Source: Cornus controversa (lineage: Eukaryota > Streptophyta > Magnoliopsida > Cornales > Cornaceae). Taken from it: a stretch of DNA of 64,000 bases. The notes under the pieces were generated by a model. The model saw only the letters and a list, made by a program, of their open reading frames with translations, was not told the origin of the DNA and did not search any database. The position numbers were made by a program, and so were the translations under genes. Every line of letters starts with the position of its first letter. Within the stretch, counting starts at the first letter, position 1. Location of the stretch: the NCBI GenBank assembly GCA_026545225.1, contig CM048852.1, positions 58,721,146 through 58,785,145 of the forward strand. The letters run 5' to 3'. Positions 12,398 to 25,473 of the stretch are shown here, piece after piece.

Positions 12398-15300
12398 AAC
12401 AGTAGCCTTTGATAAAGCTTCTGCAGAAAATGTTATGGGCTTGTCAACCATTTCAAGATTCTAGCACCACCACTTTATTGTATTCTACATTCAAGTAATA
12501 TGTTCAATGATATAATTTCCATTTCTTGAATACATTGTGTTGGGGAACAAGATGTGATTCACACACGAGTTGCATGTGTTTCAGCGTTACTTTTGGAGAA
12601 GAGGAAAAGAGAAATAGAATTACGATTTTTTGTAAATTAGGGCTACATAATTCTGTTCTTGTTTTTTTTGGTAATGTTTGGATTTTAGGGTTATTTTGGT
12701 ATTTTCATGTTTTAAGATTTATTAGGGTTTGCTTAAGATTTTGCCTATGTAAAGGTCCATATGTAAACAAACAATTTAGCTTTGATTATTAAAATTTTAT
12801 CGTGGTTTGAGAATTCACTCAGTCTTCTTCTCCCTCATCATTCTTGCTGTTCTCAACCATTTAGTCAGACCAACCTATCATTTCAATCTCTTTTCTCACC
12901 CCCTTTGTCTGGCTTCTCATCTTCTGTTGTCTCATACCCTGCTTTCTTTTGTCTTGCATCAAATTGGTATCCAACACTATCTGTCCTACTTCACATTGTG
13001 CTTATAAGAAAATCTTTTATAGGCTTATTCATGGAGCTTTCTATTTTTCTTTCCCCTTTTTTTTTCCTTGAGAGTAAGAAGCAAAGACACCGTTTTCCCA
13101 ACCAGGAATTGAAACCTGCACCTTCCTCTTTTGGTATCACCAGGACTAAAACTAACTGTGACTAAGCTTATACATAGGCTTAATACTATTCCAAGTCCAA
13201 CTACACAAAAAATGGCATGAGCCGCATGATCCACTTGAACCTCAAGTAAAACATAAGGTGTTACACTTTTAAGTCGCTCTACATAATCTCTAGAAAAATA
13301 ATGTAATCCATGCAGAATCGAAGAAGTTTCTACAAAAACCAGTTTATGATAATGGTTAAACAGTTAAATATGGCAGTACAAAGACAACATCTTCCCATTT
13401 TATTATGAGGTAACAGTGCAGGAGCAATCACAACTTCAATCTGACGTGGATAAATTTTGCAACACATGCAAGTATTTCAGGATAGTGGTAAGGTTATAAG
13501 CTCAAGATATTTTCAGAAAAACAGGTACTTACTTGGCTTGGAGGCACTAATTATTATGAATGACTACTAAAGCCTTGAAACTGTGTTTGAAGTTGATGAA
13601 TAAAATCTTAGGTATGTGTCCAAGGTCAAACTTTCCTTGTTAAGATGGATATTTTTTGGAATACCAAATCATTTAAATAGAACTAATTGCCATAGTACTT
13701 GAAATAATAATAGTAAAGCTATCAGCTGGTAACTGCAGCAAAACTTTAAGAATTGAAAAGAAGTTACATAATGGAATAGAGTGGAGAAAATTTAACTTTG
13801 GAATGGATTTTGCCAACAAAAATATTATTCTAACAGAGTAAGATATGATGCAAACACTTTATAGAAATAATGTCAAAAAATTCATCCCTCTTGGCGCTCA
13901 ACATTAATAAGACCAAATTAAATAATAAACTTTGTTTTTATTTACCTATCAAAGCATATGCTTCGTCCTCCTTGCCTTGTCTCTTACATAATTTAATTGA
14001 CAGGTCTTTCGCATGGAATATAATTGAGAGTAAAGGAGGAATTTTACAAATCTGTAACTTGGTCAATGCCGGATGGATTTAGATTCCATTGCAACCAATT
14101 ATAATTTATAGAAGAGGAATATAGCTGACAAAAGATGTTAAATGCTTGGAAAATCGGATTGAATGTAGAATATATTAGTAAAGGTATTATACCATTTACA
14201 ATCCTTCTCCTATATATGGCGCTCTCTTCCAGAGAACCCCCAAATATATTCCCCACTTGCCCGCCCATCAGAGAGAGTTTAGAAACCACATTTGCCTACA
14301 ACTTAATCCAGTGTCCAACTACCATCGAAGTCACCACATTGACATACTAACAAATTATTCTGCTATTGATAGAACATAAAATATATCAAAAATGAGCCTA
14401 AGGAATGGGTTGAAGAATTGACTTGTTTGAATTATATAAGAATGACTGATTAGGGAATGTTTTTCTGGCCTTCTTCTTGGAAAGTAACAATCCGAACATT
14501 TTTATACCTACTCAAATCAACAGATTCTATAGTTTTCCACATATCAAATCTGATAGAATCTATAGAAAGATACTCGAATCAATTGCATTAGGTGAACTCT
14601 GATTTTATCAGATTTCATGTCACAAGACCAAGTTTAGTACTTCAGTACCCTCAAGTTCCATCTGCTATTACTTCTGCTCTAAAAACTTTTCAATTCATAC
14701 CCAAAATATTTCTTCTCCAGCATTAAAATCCAAAGTTTTATCCCTCCAAAGTAACTATTGAACTTTCTCCTAATATGCACATATAAAGAAGAGGAACCTA
14801 GCTTCAATGATAGATTTACCTCAAAACTACAAACGAAAAAATGATTTTGGCCAAGCCCAATAATAGTAATTTGACCATAACATCCTCTCTAAGCCCAAGG
14901 CTCCAATGGATTTCAATTTACAGTGTGCTTAAAAAGCCTTTAGGGTGCACAAAATGATAGGTTGAAACTTCATCCCACTTGATACTAGAAAAAACAAGTC
15001 CAGATATGGTTATAGGAACTACAGACATCTTGTTATCACATGGATGACTAATTAATTCCTTGTCGATGCCAAATTCTTCAATCCTAAAAAATGAAGGAAA
15101 GCAGATTTTTCCACATACTTTCCATTGCTTACTATTTTGAGGAATCAATTTTTCTAGTAAATTAGTTAGTACCATTAAATAGCATACCAGCACTTTAAAT
15201 AAAATAATATGCACCTAATTGTAACATCCCTTTTTAATTAAGGGTATTTATTTTCTGTCAGAAACGAATGGATACTTAGTTGATCATCAAAAGAAACCAA

Positions 15301-15531
15301 CCTAATCTTCATTGAAGAGAATAATCATACATAAAATTTCAACCGAAAAGAACCGTCTGAACATATTATCAAACAATGCTTGTGCGCTACCAAAATGACT
15401 TATCTTGTTGCCTAAATTGTCGGCTAATATAAGCACATATCAGAAACAATAACCAAAAAAAAATTCAAAAATAGACTTCTAAGTTTTAGACTAATGCGAT
15501 GATGGAAAACCAGATAGTTCCGAACAATTAC
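12398..15531. other. Region downstream of GH31, no supported gene
   Basis: 12398-12530 is the likely 3' UTR of the GH31 gene. The rest is AT-rich. A SINE-like piece may lie at 13060-13170 (minus). A 98-codon minus frame at 14918-15214 includes a non-repetitive, less AT-biased stretch (WKVCGKICFPSFFRIEEFG) that could be an exon of the same unknown gene fragment as 15532-15791. I cannot identify it. Confidence 0.5.
13060..13170 (-). mobile_element. Possible SINE remnant
   Basis: On the minus strand a box-B-like GGTTTCAATTCC lies in a context ending GTGTCTTTGCTTCTTACTC, reminiscent of plant SINE tails. Box A is poor. Low confidence. Confidence 0.28.
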
Positions 15532-15791
15532 CAGCCTTGTTGACCCCATGAGCAGAAGCAAATTTCATCAATACCATGTAAAACTTCATTATTATGGACT
15601 CTGCAGGAAGAAAACAACGAACAAACATCAATGCATTGATGAGTTTTCTTCATTAATTTATATATTTTTGAAATGTATCACAATCAATAGCTAGAATGAG
15701 CATATATGGACTTGAAAGACGATAAAGACGATTAAGAGAACTGACCTTCATAAAGAGTTGAAGCATTGATATAACAAAGACGAGCAAGAGC
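15532..15791 (-). pseudogene. Unidentified gene fragment: two in-frame exons
   Basis: Two minus-strand pieces, 15791-15746 and 15600-15532, join in phase across a GT-AG intron: TATGAAG|GTCAGT, then TTCCTGCAG|AGTCC. The joined frame reads ALARLCYINASTLYE, then ESIIMKFYMVLMKFASAHG, ending at a second good donor (GCTG|GTAATT, 15,531). The first piece follows a long T-rich tract ending GCGAG, which is a weak acceptor. I do not recognise the family. A nearby minus frame (15150-14920) might be another exon. No start codon, and no downstream exon set that makes a complete gene, could be found, so a decayed or captured gene fragment is most likely. A small real gene with unseen exons is possible. Confidence 0.35.
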
Positions 15792-18687
15792 CTCGCAAAA
15801 GGATAAAAAAAAAAATGAAGATTAAGAAGTTTAGAAGAGATTAATTATTATGTTGGTGGGTGTTGCTTATTGATTATAGTTTTTGAATATGACTCCAGTA
15901 GTTTGTGTGTTGGAATGCTAACTGATTCGGATACTTTGCGGGATATTCTCTCTCTCGGAATCAGTGAATTAATGATGGAGACAATGCCATTTGGCTAATA
16001 AGAGCGTCGTAAAAAAAAAAAAGCAACTTATATTCACACACCATCAATATCCCTTCCACTCTACACCTATCTTTTTTTAAAAAAATAAAATTATAAAAGT
16101 TTTTCACTATTTCTTATATTTTTAATACATTAATTATCCTTATTTGATAAGGTTAATATTTTTGGTTTCAAATTGCAACTTTTCTCTCACATTCTCCCTT
16201 TTTTTTTTTTTTTTTTCGTGAAAATACTTATTCTCTCTCACGTTCCCTCTCCTCTTAATGTCTGAGTTAGAGGAAGTTATTAAAATTATTAAGACAAATA
16301 GTATTAAAGAGATTTCAGAAATCTATGAATCACTCAATCCTAATTTTTATAATAATGTGAAATTTTTTTTTTTCGTTCTACTTTATTCTTCAGACTATAT
16401 TGTTTGAGTTGATTTTAAAAATAATATTTCTTCTTATTGAATCAATTTATCAATATTTATTTTAGAAGTAGAAAATTTTAGGATTCAATATAATAATTTA
16501 GAGAGTATCGATAAGTTGGGAACAAGTTGTTAATAATCAATTGAAAAATGTCTAAACTATAGTATCCGGTAACAATAAATGAATTGTTTTATTGTAAACC
16601 TAAAGCAAAAACAAAATCAATCACAAATTACTTGAGATAATAAAGATGCAATTAAAAAAACTTTTTTTTTTAAGAAAATAAAATAGAATTAGAATTGAGT
16701 CATGATTTAGAAGGGCAATTAGAGTACTTAAAATATAATAATAAAAAATTGTATAGCATATGACCACTTTTGTAATTTTACTTTAAAAAATGATGGAAGT
16801 GGAGTGTTAGAGGATATTGGTGGAGTGCTAATATAGCTCCCTAAAAAAATAATTAAAATAAAATAAAATTGCTAATAAGAGATTTTTTAGTATCTTAGGT
16901 CCTAGAATAAACATTACCCATTTTGCAGAGTTTATTAATATTTAATTAAAACTAACCCCATATTTAAACATATACATATAACTTTCATATATATATACAA
17001 TTATTATTATTATTATATACATATATATCCCTAACTCTCCCCGTCGCCGCCGACTCCACCATCTCTTCCACCGCCAACACCTCTTCCTCCCACTGCCAGC
17101 ACCGAAACCCCTCATCCGACCACCGACATCGAAACCCCGCATCCCACTGCTAGCACAAAAATATTATTTTATTTTTTTCGAAAGTAGAAATGATAATTAT
17201 TAACACTTGAAATCATATAATAGATAGAAAATTGATTTTCTTTCTTTGTCGTTTTAATTTTTTTTTATTTTTAATTCTTTTATTGGTACAAAAAGAATTT
17301 AGTGTATGTAATTCAATGATTTCGCAAATCTTAAGATATTAAAATACTATCTTAAAATACATCATTCAATTAATAAAATGTGCAAAATGAGTAATGTTTA
17401 TTATAGAAAGAGTAATTTTGGAATTTCAATTTATGAATTAATGGTATGTTTGGTCAGAGTTAAGTCAATAAAACTTCAAGGGAGATCGACTGAATTTTTT
17501 TTAAAATTTAATTTGTGGATAATAAAGGCAAAGCTCCGGAGAGATTAGAGTAATTTGCCCCCCCCCCCTAACTTTTATGTTTGGTTGGTAAAAAAAAAAG
17601 ATAAGGAGTGAGTTGGAGGGATATCCTTCCAAATCTCTCATATGCTGATTTGGAGAGAAAGGATAAGATAACTCTAACATTTTAAAAGATAAAGGGAGAT
17701 GATTGTAAATAAAAAGTGATATGATGGTAAATTGGTCAAAATGCTTTCTTTTATTTTCTCTTCTTTAGCTTTTTCAAACAAAAATGTTATCATTTCCTTT
17801 TTTTTTTTTCATAATTTATTCAAACACAAGTTAACAATATCAATTTTTTTCTTTTTTCTTTTCTCTCCTAATTAATTTTATCTTTTTTTTTTTCTCTGGT
17901 TTATCCAAACAAAGCCTAAAAGACAACAATGATTTCAAAAGATGGTTTAGTATTTCGGGTCCTAGAAAGATGAGACATAAGAAAAATCTTTCGATTTATA
18001 AATTATAATTCTTTGAAAATTTTTGGAGTCCGGTCGCGAGGTGGGCTGTTTCCCTCTCGACGATGAAGCTTATCCCCCATCGTCTCACTGGCCGACCCAC
18101 TCGATATGTATTGTTCGGCAGGTTGCTTCGTTGGGCCTTGGGCCCAGATTGTTGCCTTTTGGCTGTTGGGCTTTTTGCCGTTGACGAAGTAATTATATGT
18201 CTCCAAAACCTCAGTTGAATTGACGAAGATTCAATTGTTCATAGTTATAATGTACATTATGTCAGCATTTATATATATAGCATATTTTCTCAAAAAATAT
18301 TCATTATGTTAAACCTTTCGAAAAAAATAAAGTCATTATGTTAAGCACTGTTTCGACTATTCTCTCTATCACTTTTTGTATTAGAGTTCATCATCCAGGT
18401 TGGTGAATGTAACTTAATTAGTTTTCTCAGTGATATTTAGAAATGAAACAAGAAAGAATTAGCTTGCAAATTAACCTGGTAATTAAAATGTAAGGCAAAT
18501 ATTTTCCTAAACGTACATTTGGATGTCCATATATATATATATATATATATATATAACTGATTGACCAGTGAATTTCAAAACTGATTGACGTACCTGGCCA
18601 TTTTCTAGCCATTCAAACAGCCTGCACTCATTCATCAAGTCTTTATTTCCACAATGAATAATGATTGAATTGTTGGGGACCATATTA

Positions 18688-18721
<34 letters not shown>

Positions 18722-20449
18722 AAAACTAGGTAGGAAGCATATATGTTGACATGTTGTTCAATGAAAAGCTGCAGGGAAAGAGACTTCCTTCAGCCACTTG
18801 TACAAGTGGAGAAGAGATTAATCCTCCAGAACATGATCGGCTAATTTACTTGATAACTGTGTATATGTATACTTACTCTCTTGTTTCATTGTACGCTTCG
18901 ATCTGGGGAAAAACTATTTCATATTTGAAGGTATCATTTTTTTAGTACAATATTTGAAGGTAATATTCCATGAACAATGTAACATAATACATACATATAT
19001 ATATATACACACACCCCTTAGTGAAGGGACCATCATCACATGCATGGTAATTCAATCATATATATACACGAACCTGGTGGTGCAATAACCACCAGATAGG
19101 ACTAGGATCCATAAATCACATGATACTTCAATCCTATATACTGTACGTATCATTCAATAGTGTAATCACCATTACTGTTTGTGATGAACAGGACCTTTTC
19201 ATAGCTAAAAGAAGAGTGGAAATCCTCTTCACGGTGCGTTGAATATTGATTTACTGTGTTTGTTGCTCGGTCTAAAACATGCTAGGTACCAAAATAGAAT
19301 AAAAAAAGTGAAATTATTTCAAATACATGGACTTTTGGAGTGGTACTTATCATTTAATAAAGTTGAAGTCAAGAAATTTTGAATTTCTTTGTACACAATT
19401 GGTTGCTGGTGACGAATATCTTTTAAAAAAAAATAATTTTAAACACGCATTTGTGTATGGTAATATTTCATTTGATTATGCAAATGTTATATTACAATTA
19501 AATCTTTGAAAAAAAAAATTATCACTTTTAGAAAGCATAATGCTGCGTGCATTTATTTACTATTTTTTGTACGGAACATTTTATTTACTAAAATGACAAT
19601 TTAAATATAAAAAATTGCAGAACATGATCTATTTTCATATTCACATCGTGAAATCTAATTTTTCGAAAGACTTTCACTATAAAATATTAAACAACACTCC
19701 TAACGTCTATATATTTAAATAAATAAACACTTGAAAATTATCCGTACAACAGAATATCCGGACTGGCGACCTTTAATGACACCGATTGCGACTTGATCGA
19801 TTGAATGCACGCCAACTGAGACAATTATGAGCCCTACCAAGGCAATCCAACTCAGCCCTAACAGTGACGGAAGATGATGTTATTGCATGACGTTGTAGCA
19901 GCCCTGTCTTGATGTCACGATTTCAAGACAGGGTCCCTTGGATGCCACGTTCGTTTTTCTGGTACACGGATAGAACCGCTATTGCTAAAGCTTTTCTTAT
20001 CTCACGCTTAGATTGAGCGCGTAATAATCACGGACACTATTAAATGAGATTAACTTTTGTGGATATATCTAATTTCTTTTTTACATCCACTGCAACTTTT
20101 GTAATCCACTTTGACAGCTCATCCTATCTTTTAAGTTGAGATCTTGGATGAGCCAATGATACCAAAGTCATTATTTTACTCATTCAATAAAAATCCATCA
20201 TGTTAATTTGTTAAAGAGCAATTTCTTTTTTTCTTAAGTAGGTTTCTTGAAGAGTATATTTTTATTGAGTCATCGTACTAATAAGGGTGATATGTCTCAC
20301 TCATTCAAGATTTACTTGTAATTTAAACTATTCTTTTTATTGCTTACTTTGGTTTGAATTGAAAAGTTTTAATTCAAATCAACTAAAGCACAATTTATCA
20401 AATTTAAAATATTATTTTTAGGTAAAACATATAGACACGCTCACATTTT

Positions 20450-21010
20450 TTTCCATTTATTATTATTATCATCATTAATCAATTTGAACCTGATTAATCA
20501 AATTAACCCCACTAGCTAATCCAACCCTAAGATGAGCTTGGGCAGCAAACATGAGTAACTTATAGCACAATCTCAATTTAGTTTAAAGTATTATTGTTAT
20601 TGATTTTTTAGATATATAAAACATATGCACGCATCCACAACTACGCACCCACATCTTTTTCTGTCATCATCGTCCTCAATAACCTGAGCTGAGCTGAGCT
20701 GAACTAAGCTTAATCAACGACATAACTAATTAGAGCATAATCTCAATCGAGATAAAGTACTATTCATTTTCATAATCATCATTCTTGCCTTTATCCCATA
20801 TGAATGGGTCATTATCTATCATCATCGATCAATAATATGAGCCTGATTAATCAAACAATGTTAACCTAACTATCTAGTCAATTGAACTTAAGATGAGCGC
20901 ATGAGCTTAGACAGTGTCATGAGTAATTAGAGCATAATCTCAATCGAGTTAAAATATTATTCATCATCATGATCATCATCCTTGCCTTTATCCCATAATG
21001 GGGTTGGTAA
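20450..21010. repeat. Degenerate ~198-bp tandem repeat upstream of the VQ gene
   Basis: The block AGAGCATAATCTCAATCGAG followed by 'ttaaa-tattattcat' and 'catcatccttgcctttatcccata' occurs at about 20732 and again at about 20929, with a more decayed third copy near 20560. Between the copies the GAGCTGAGCTGA-like and 'cctgattaatcaa' blocks also recur. Confidence 0.65.
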
Positions 21011-21372
21011 TATGAATTTTCTTTTTTCATTATTTTCTATTAATTATATATCATGTCTCTTTTTAGATTTAATTTTTTAAAATAATATTTATTACTTCAT
21101 CCCATGTAAATTTTAGTCGTTCTTTTTGTCGCTTACCTTTTGAGCAAACAACTCTTTCTTTTTATAATGATGCATTATTGAATTTATATTGAATATGATC
21201 ATACCAACTAAGTTTACTCTCCCTAATTTTATCATTTATAAACAATATATCCCGTGTTTGATCCTCTTACACGGTTCATTATAATCTTATTTTTTCTAAT
21301 TACTCCTATCATCTAACGTAACATTTTCATTTTCATTATATGAATTCATTGTTTTTGTGTAGAATTTAAAGT

Positions 21373-21409
<37 letters not shown>
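21373..21409. repeat. (ATC)n microsatellite
   Basis: About 12 uninterrupted ATC units, roughly 275 bases upstream of the VQ-protein start codon. Confidence 0.95.
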
Positions 21410-21510
21410 ATCCGAGCCTGATTAACCTAAGATGAGTTTAATACAAGTTGAGATGGAGTTCAAGTTGACCCTCAGCGCGTCTAACCCGCCAAAGTTGCAC
21501 CTTTTATCTC

Positions 21511-21519
21511 TCCTATAAG
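21511..21519 (+). promoter_or_regulatory. Possible TATA box of the VQ gene
   Basis: CCTATAAGT in a pyrimidine-rich setting, 166-174 bases before the start codon. Spacing suits a start site near 21,545 and a leader of about 140 bases. Position and sequence are the only evidence. Confidence 0.3.
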
Positions 21520-21684
21520 TATGTCAATTTTTTCTCCCCCGATTTTTATTTCTTCCTTCAATAGGACCCCCCTATTCACCCTCAAATCCATATCAATACA
21601 TTCAGAACAAGTTATCCACTACCAGCACTTTTGTTTTTGCAGAAGTGAACCCATTTGATATCGAGGTCATATCTCTCTTAAAAC

Positions 21685-22098
21685 ATGGATAAATCACAGA
21701 GTGTACATCAGAAGAAGGTAACCAAACAGACCAAAACGAAGAAGAAACCTGTCAAGGTTGTGTATATCTCCAACCCCATGAAGATCAACACTAGTGCTTC
21801 AGAATTCAGAGCCTTGGTGCAAGAACTCACAGGCCAAAACGCCGATATGCCGGACCCAACTAAGTATCCGGCGATCGATGTGGTTGCTGAGAATCAAACG
21901 GTCACCGATGGGGTGAACCTCACGGATGATCATGCTCTACAGGTCCCTACAGTGGACCCCGGCAATGAGCTCCTTAATAGGTCCGATCTTCCATTTGAGC
22001 CGTTTGATGATGTTTTTACTCCTCAGATGCTAGAGAATTTGACAGGTTTATGGCCATCCAGCTTGTTGTATGAGTCTTTTTCATATTACAAGCCATGA
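21685..22098 (+). CDS. VQ-motif protein, sigma factor-binding protein (SIB1)-like
   Basis: Intronless 137-aa protein. The defining VQ motif, FRALVQELTG (FxxxVQxLTG), lies at residues 41-50. It follows a basic N-terminus rich in Lys and Thr (about 8-24) and the segment KPVKVVYISNPMKI, which is typical of the SIB1/SIB2 (VQ23/VQ16) branch. In Arabidopsis these proteins bind plastid sigma factor SIG1 and nuclear WRKY33-type factors, and they are induced in defence and salicylate or jasmonate signalling; the role here is inferred from that. The C-terminal half is acidic and ends in an aromatic-rich tail (residues 128-137, with F, Y and Y). Length and single-exon structure are normal for the family. 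The first ATG of the frame is used, and the stop is TGA. A TATA-like sequence lies about 170 bases upstream, and degenerate repeats fill the 1 kb before it. A plastid transit peptide is possible, but I cannot call it by eye. Confidence 0.95.
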   Translation: MDKSQSVHQKKVTKQTKTKKKPVKVVYISNPMKINTSASEFRALVQELTGQNADMPDPTKYPAIDVVAENQTVTDGVNLTDDHALQVPTVDPGNELLNRSDLPFEPFDDVFTPQMLENLTGLWPSSLLYESFSYYKP

Positions 22099-23110
22099 TG
22101 TGATGTCGTTAAATTGATTAATCAAGCCATGTTAGGCCTAGGGTTATTATGATGTATGTGTTCAACATGTTGTATGTAACTAAATATGTTTGTTTATTCA
22201 TATTTGCTATGTTTTATTTGAGTTGAATCTAGGGTTAATTTCAAGTACTATTCCAGTATGTCCTTGCCATTGAAGATCTAACTAGCTAAGATGTGTTCGG
22301 AAACCAGTTGCTTTGGAATGATCATATATGAAGTTAAAAGATACAGTAACGATCTAGCTATGATATATATATATATACATATATAAGTTGGGGGTGAAAT
22401 TGAACGAAAAAGAAGGGGACCTAGCAAATACATTCCTACTTAACAGTGACAAGAACAAAAAAAGACGTCTCCTAAAGAAGAATTGCTTTAGCTTAACGCC
22501 TTAACCCCAGACTGACCTCCTGAAATCAATTTCAAACAGACCCTTAATTAATAAATAATTAATTGTGGTCACAACATTGACTGGTACGTAGTCTATGAAA
22601 AATGAGGATAGCAAACAAAAGGAGAATCAGTGGTGGAAATTAATTTGCACTTTCCAAAAAGAAGATATTCATGAAGATGAAGATATCAAGCAAGCTCTGT
22701 TTGGTCATCATCGCCCAAAAAGGATATGGTTGTTCTTTTAGCAAATTAATTAAGGTGAAAATTACTGAATTAAGATGAGCATATTATATATATATATATA
22801 TATATAGGCAAGTCATAATTATAAACATGAATATTCTTGCAATTAAGAATAAAAACAGGTTAAAATGGATTTGATGTTACGCGTAAAGAATGCTTATTTT
22901 CTCACATTAGGTGGAAAAATGAAATTAAGTGCTTAATTGGTGCTAATTAATGATAATTAATTGTTACTTATTTTTTGACTTTATGGCTTGGTGCAAGTTA
23001 TAGTACCTAGTAGCTAGCCAACTTGCAGGCTAATACAAGAAAGAATTTGCCGACAAAAAAAACAAGCGCTATATTCAGGAAACATGAAAATGAGGCTAGT
23101 CTACTCGCTT

Positions 23111-23156
<46 letters not shown>

Positions 23157-23157
23157 G
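23111..23157. repeat. Compound (GT)n(GA)n microsatellite
   Basis: About 12 GT units run directly into about 11 GA units, followed by further imperfect GA repeats to about 23,173. Confidence 0.95.
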
Positions 23158-23184
23158 GAGAAGAGAGAGAGAGCATGCACTTAG

Positions 23185-23640
23185 ATACGGAATACTGCTA
23201 CGACAACAATGATACGTCAAATAAATAAATATATAATATTATATACAAAATATTAAATTTTATTATTCAACCTTACAATAAATATACTTAAAGCAATTAT
23301 ATAAAATATTAAAGCAATTATATAAAATATAAGAAGTTAAAATCTCCTATCTTTTCTAATATTCTTTAAAATGACTCACTTACTTGAGTGTTTTAAAAAT
23401 ATTTTTGTTTTATTATAAAATTATTTTTATTTTCTAACTTATAAAGTTTTTAATATTACAATTTCAACCCTATTTTATAGAACAAAAAATTATAAATTAT
23501 TCTAAACGTATCTGATATTCAAAAAATAATCTTAAAAAATGATATACTTTTTTAAAATATCGAACACGTATTCGACCGTATCCATATTGAATATATATTC
23601 AACAGGACTACGAGAGATTTTTCAAAATATCCGTGCTTAT
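23185..23640. repeat. Decayed copy of the 50.6-51.1 kb repeat family
   Basis: It shares, in the same order, GATACGGAATAC, a TGTCAAATAAATAAAT stretch, an AT-rich core with 'tttctaac-tataaagtttttaatatta', 'aacgtatc' and 'gatattcaaaaaataat-ttaaaaaa' with the element at 50631-51131. It has lost clear termini. A still shorter relative may lie near 28130-28265 (GTATCCGATCCGAG). Confidence 0.5.
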
Positions 23641-25011
23641 TAAACGTTTCATGTTCAAAATGAATCCTTATTTTCATTTTCTTTCTTCTTCTCAAATTTT
23701 TTTTTTTATAGCTTATTTTCAATCACTTAAGTGGTGCACTATGTAGAGGACATTTTTGCACAGGCCAAATTGTACGGTTACCTCCACGGCTGTTCCCCTG
23801 CTCGCTCGCTCTCTCTCTCTCTCTCTAGCATTGATTGATGCATTTATTTGCAAAGGTAATCAACGCCTGGTGGTGCTTTAATTATTTAATCCAAAAGAGC
23901 CGCTGCAATTTCATACTCCTGTTAGAATTGCTTTAATTAAATCTAATTTAGGGTTTTTAGTAGTTATACATATCCATATATCTCCATCCTAATCAAGATT
24001 TAGGCTATGAACGTTGGGAATAATATTGGATTTTTCACATGGAATTGGGTGAAATTGTTATTCATTGGCTACTTTTTCTTTTTCTAGTTAAGTATAGGAT
24101 AAATAATGTGTCGTAAATCAACACCATCGAGAGCGATATATTTGAAGCCCGTGTATGTGTATGTATATGTATATGTGTGTGTATATATATATATATATAA
24201 GAAAAAAAACTCTACCTGGCATGCTATCGAATCAAGCACCCCCATAGTTGACTTAGGTGAGAAATATGCCCCAGTAGTAATAAAGTGATAGCATGCGGAA
24301 ATTAATAAGTGAGTGGTTAGCAAATTAAGGCACAACTAGCGGTGGAAAATCGATCTCCCCCAAGAATAATGAGTTGGACAAATATTTTCAATTTTAATGA
24401 ATTGAAACTCGAAAAATCGCAACAAGAAAATCATACAATTTAAAACAATTGTGTTTTGTATATATATATATATATATATAAAATTAGCACTACCATATTT
24501 CTAGGACTCAAAATTTTCTTCATTAACTTTTTTTCTACGACTTCAGTTGTGTGAAATTTCATCACTTTCTATGATGAATTACATTACTAAAATTGTTGAA
24601 ATTTCATCATTTAACATTTTAAAATTTAAAAAATGATGCGGTTTGTGATGTTGAAATTGATAAAAATGATGAAATTTATTGTTTAAATTGCTAAAATTCA
24701 AAAGTGATAGAAATTTATGGTGATAAAATTTATCAAGTAAATATGCAAAAGTTACTGAATATGATTCGGAAACTGCTTAGGTGTGACCGTCCTCACCCTC
24801 CTTGGTGTACGCTCGTGTGTAATTCCTCCTAAAAATAGGTAGATAGGATATGACTTCGTATGTATCCAAAAAAGGAGGGACACAACCACAGTAGTTGATA
24901 ACTTTTATGTGGCAATAATGCTTCCAGACTTTTTTGGTCCGTCTCTGCAACTGTGCCACTTAAAAGTGTGTTACTACAAGAAAATAAAACACATGCCCAT
25001 ACGTACACGTT

Positions 25012-25052
<41 letters not shown>

Positions 25053-25441
25053 TACTTCATTTGTTTTTGCATTCAACCCCCCCTAGAGACACTGCCACAT
25101 GATTTTGAACTGTTTCTTACAAATTTTCTCTGCTGATACATCATATCATAACAAGCCAAAAATACTCCAGAAGGTGAACCATGTAGAGACTATAAAAAAG
25201 ACAAAACCTAATCAATCCTTAGATTCTTTATCTATCTTTTGATAGCAATAGAAATGCCACATTGCAATCGTTGGCAGCTGTACTAACTTACAAAACAGCG
25301 AAAGTTTTAAATCTGTTTAGTACCAGATTTCATTTGGACACGTGATTAATGCAAGTCCTTTGTTATTGATTCGGAGCCCTCACTCAAATTATTCGTTTTA
25401 TTTTAGAATTTTTTTTAAATAAAATTTTAATCAATTATAAT

Positions 25442-25473
<32 letters not shown>

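Larger units (their letters stand above)
15792..21684. other. Long intergenic region before the VQ gene
   Basis: No supported gene. It contains poly-T/poly-A runs, a GC-richer low-complexity patch at 17035-17150, a GC-richer patch at 18020-18190, (TA)n microsatellites at about 18530-18555 and 18690-18718, a non-repetitive patch at 19760-19980 that I cannot assign, and degenerate repeats at 20450-21010. Confidence 0.6.

Noticed and set aside
14044-14289. 81-codon minus frame with GGQVGNIFGGSLEES
   Set aside because: Non-conserved and opposed by an open plus frame of similar length, with no splice context.
16942-17142. GC-rich patch with an Arg/Gly-rich minus frame
   Set aside because: The sequence is low-complexity, with repeated CACC/CCG-type triplets; composition alone produces the frame.
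18003-18206. 67-codon minus frame in a GC-richer patch
   Set aside because: It looks like a retroelement or intergenic remnant. I could not match it to a plastid, mitochondrial or protein family.
24106-24335. Frames with (YVYVYVCV) or (TYTYTYT) runs
   Set aside because: They are translations of (GTAT)n microsatellites on both strands.
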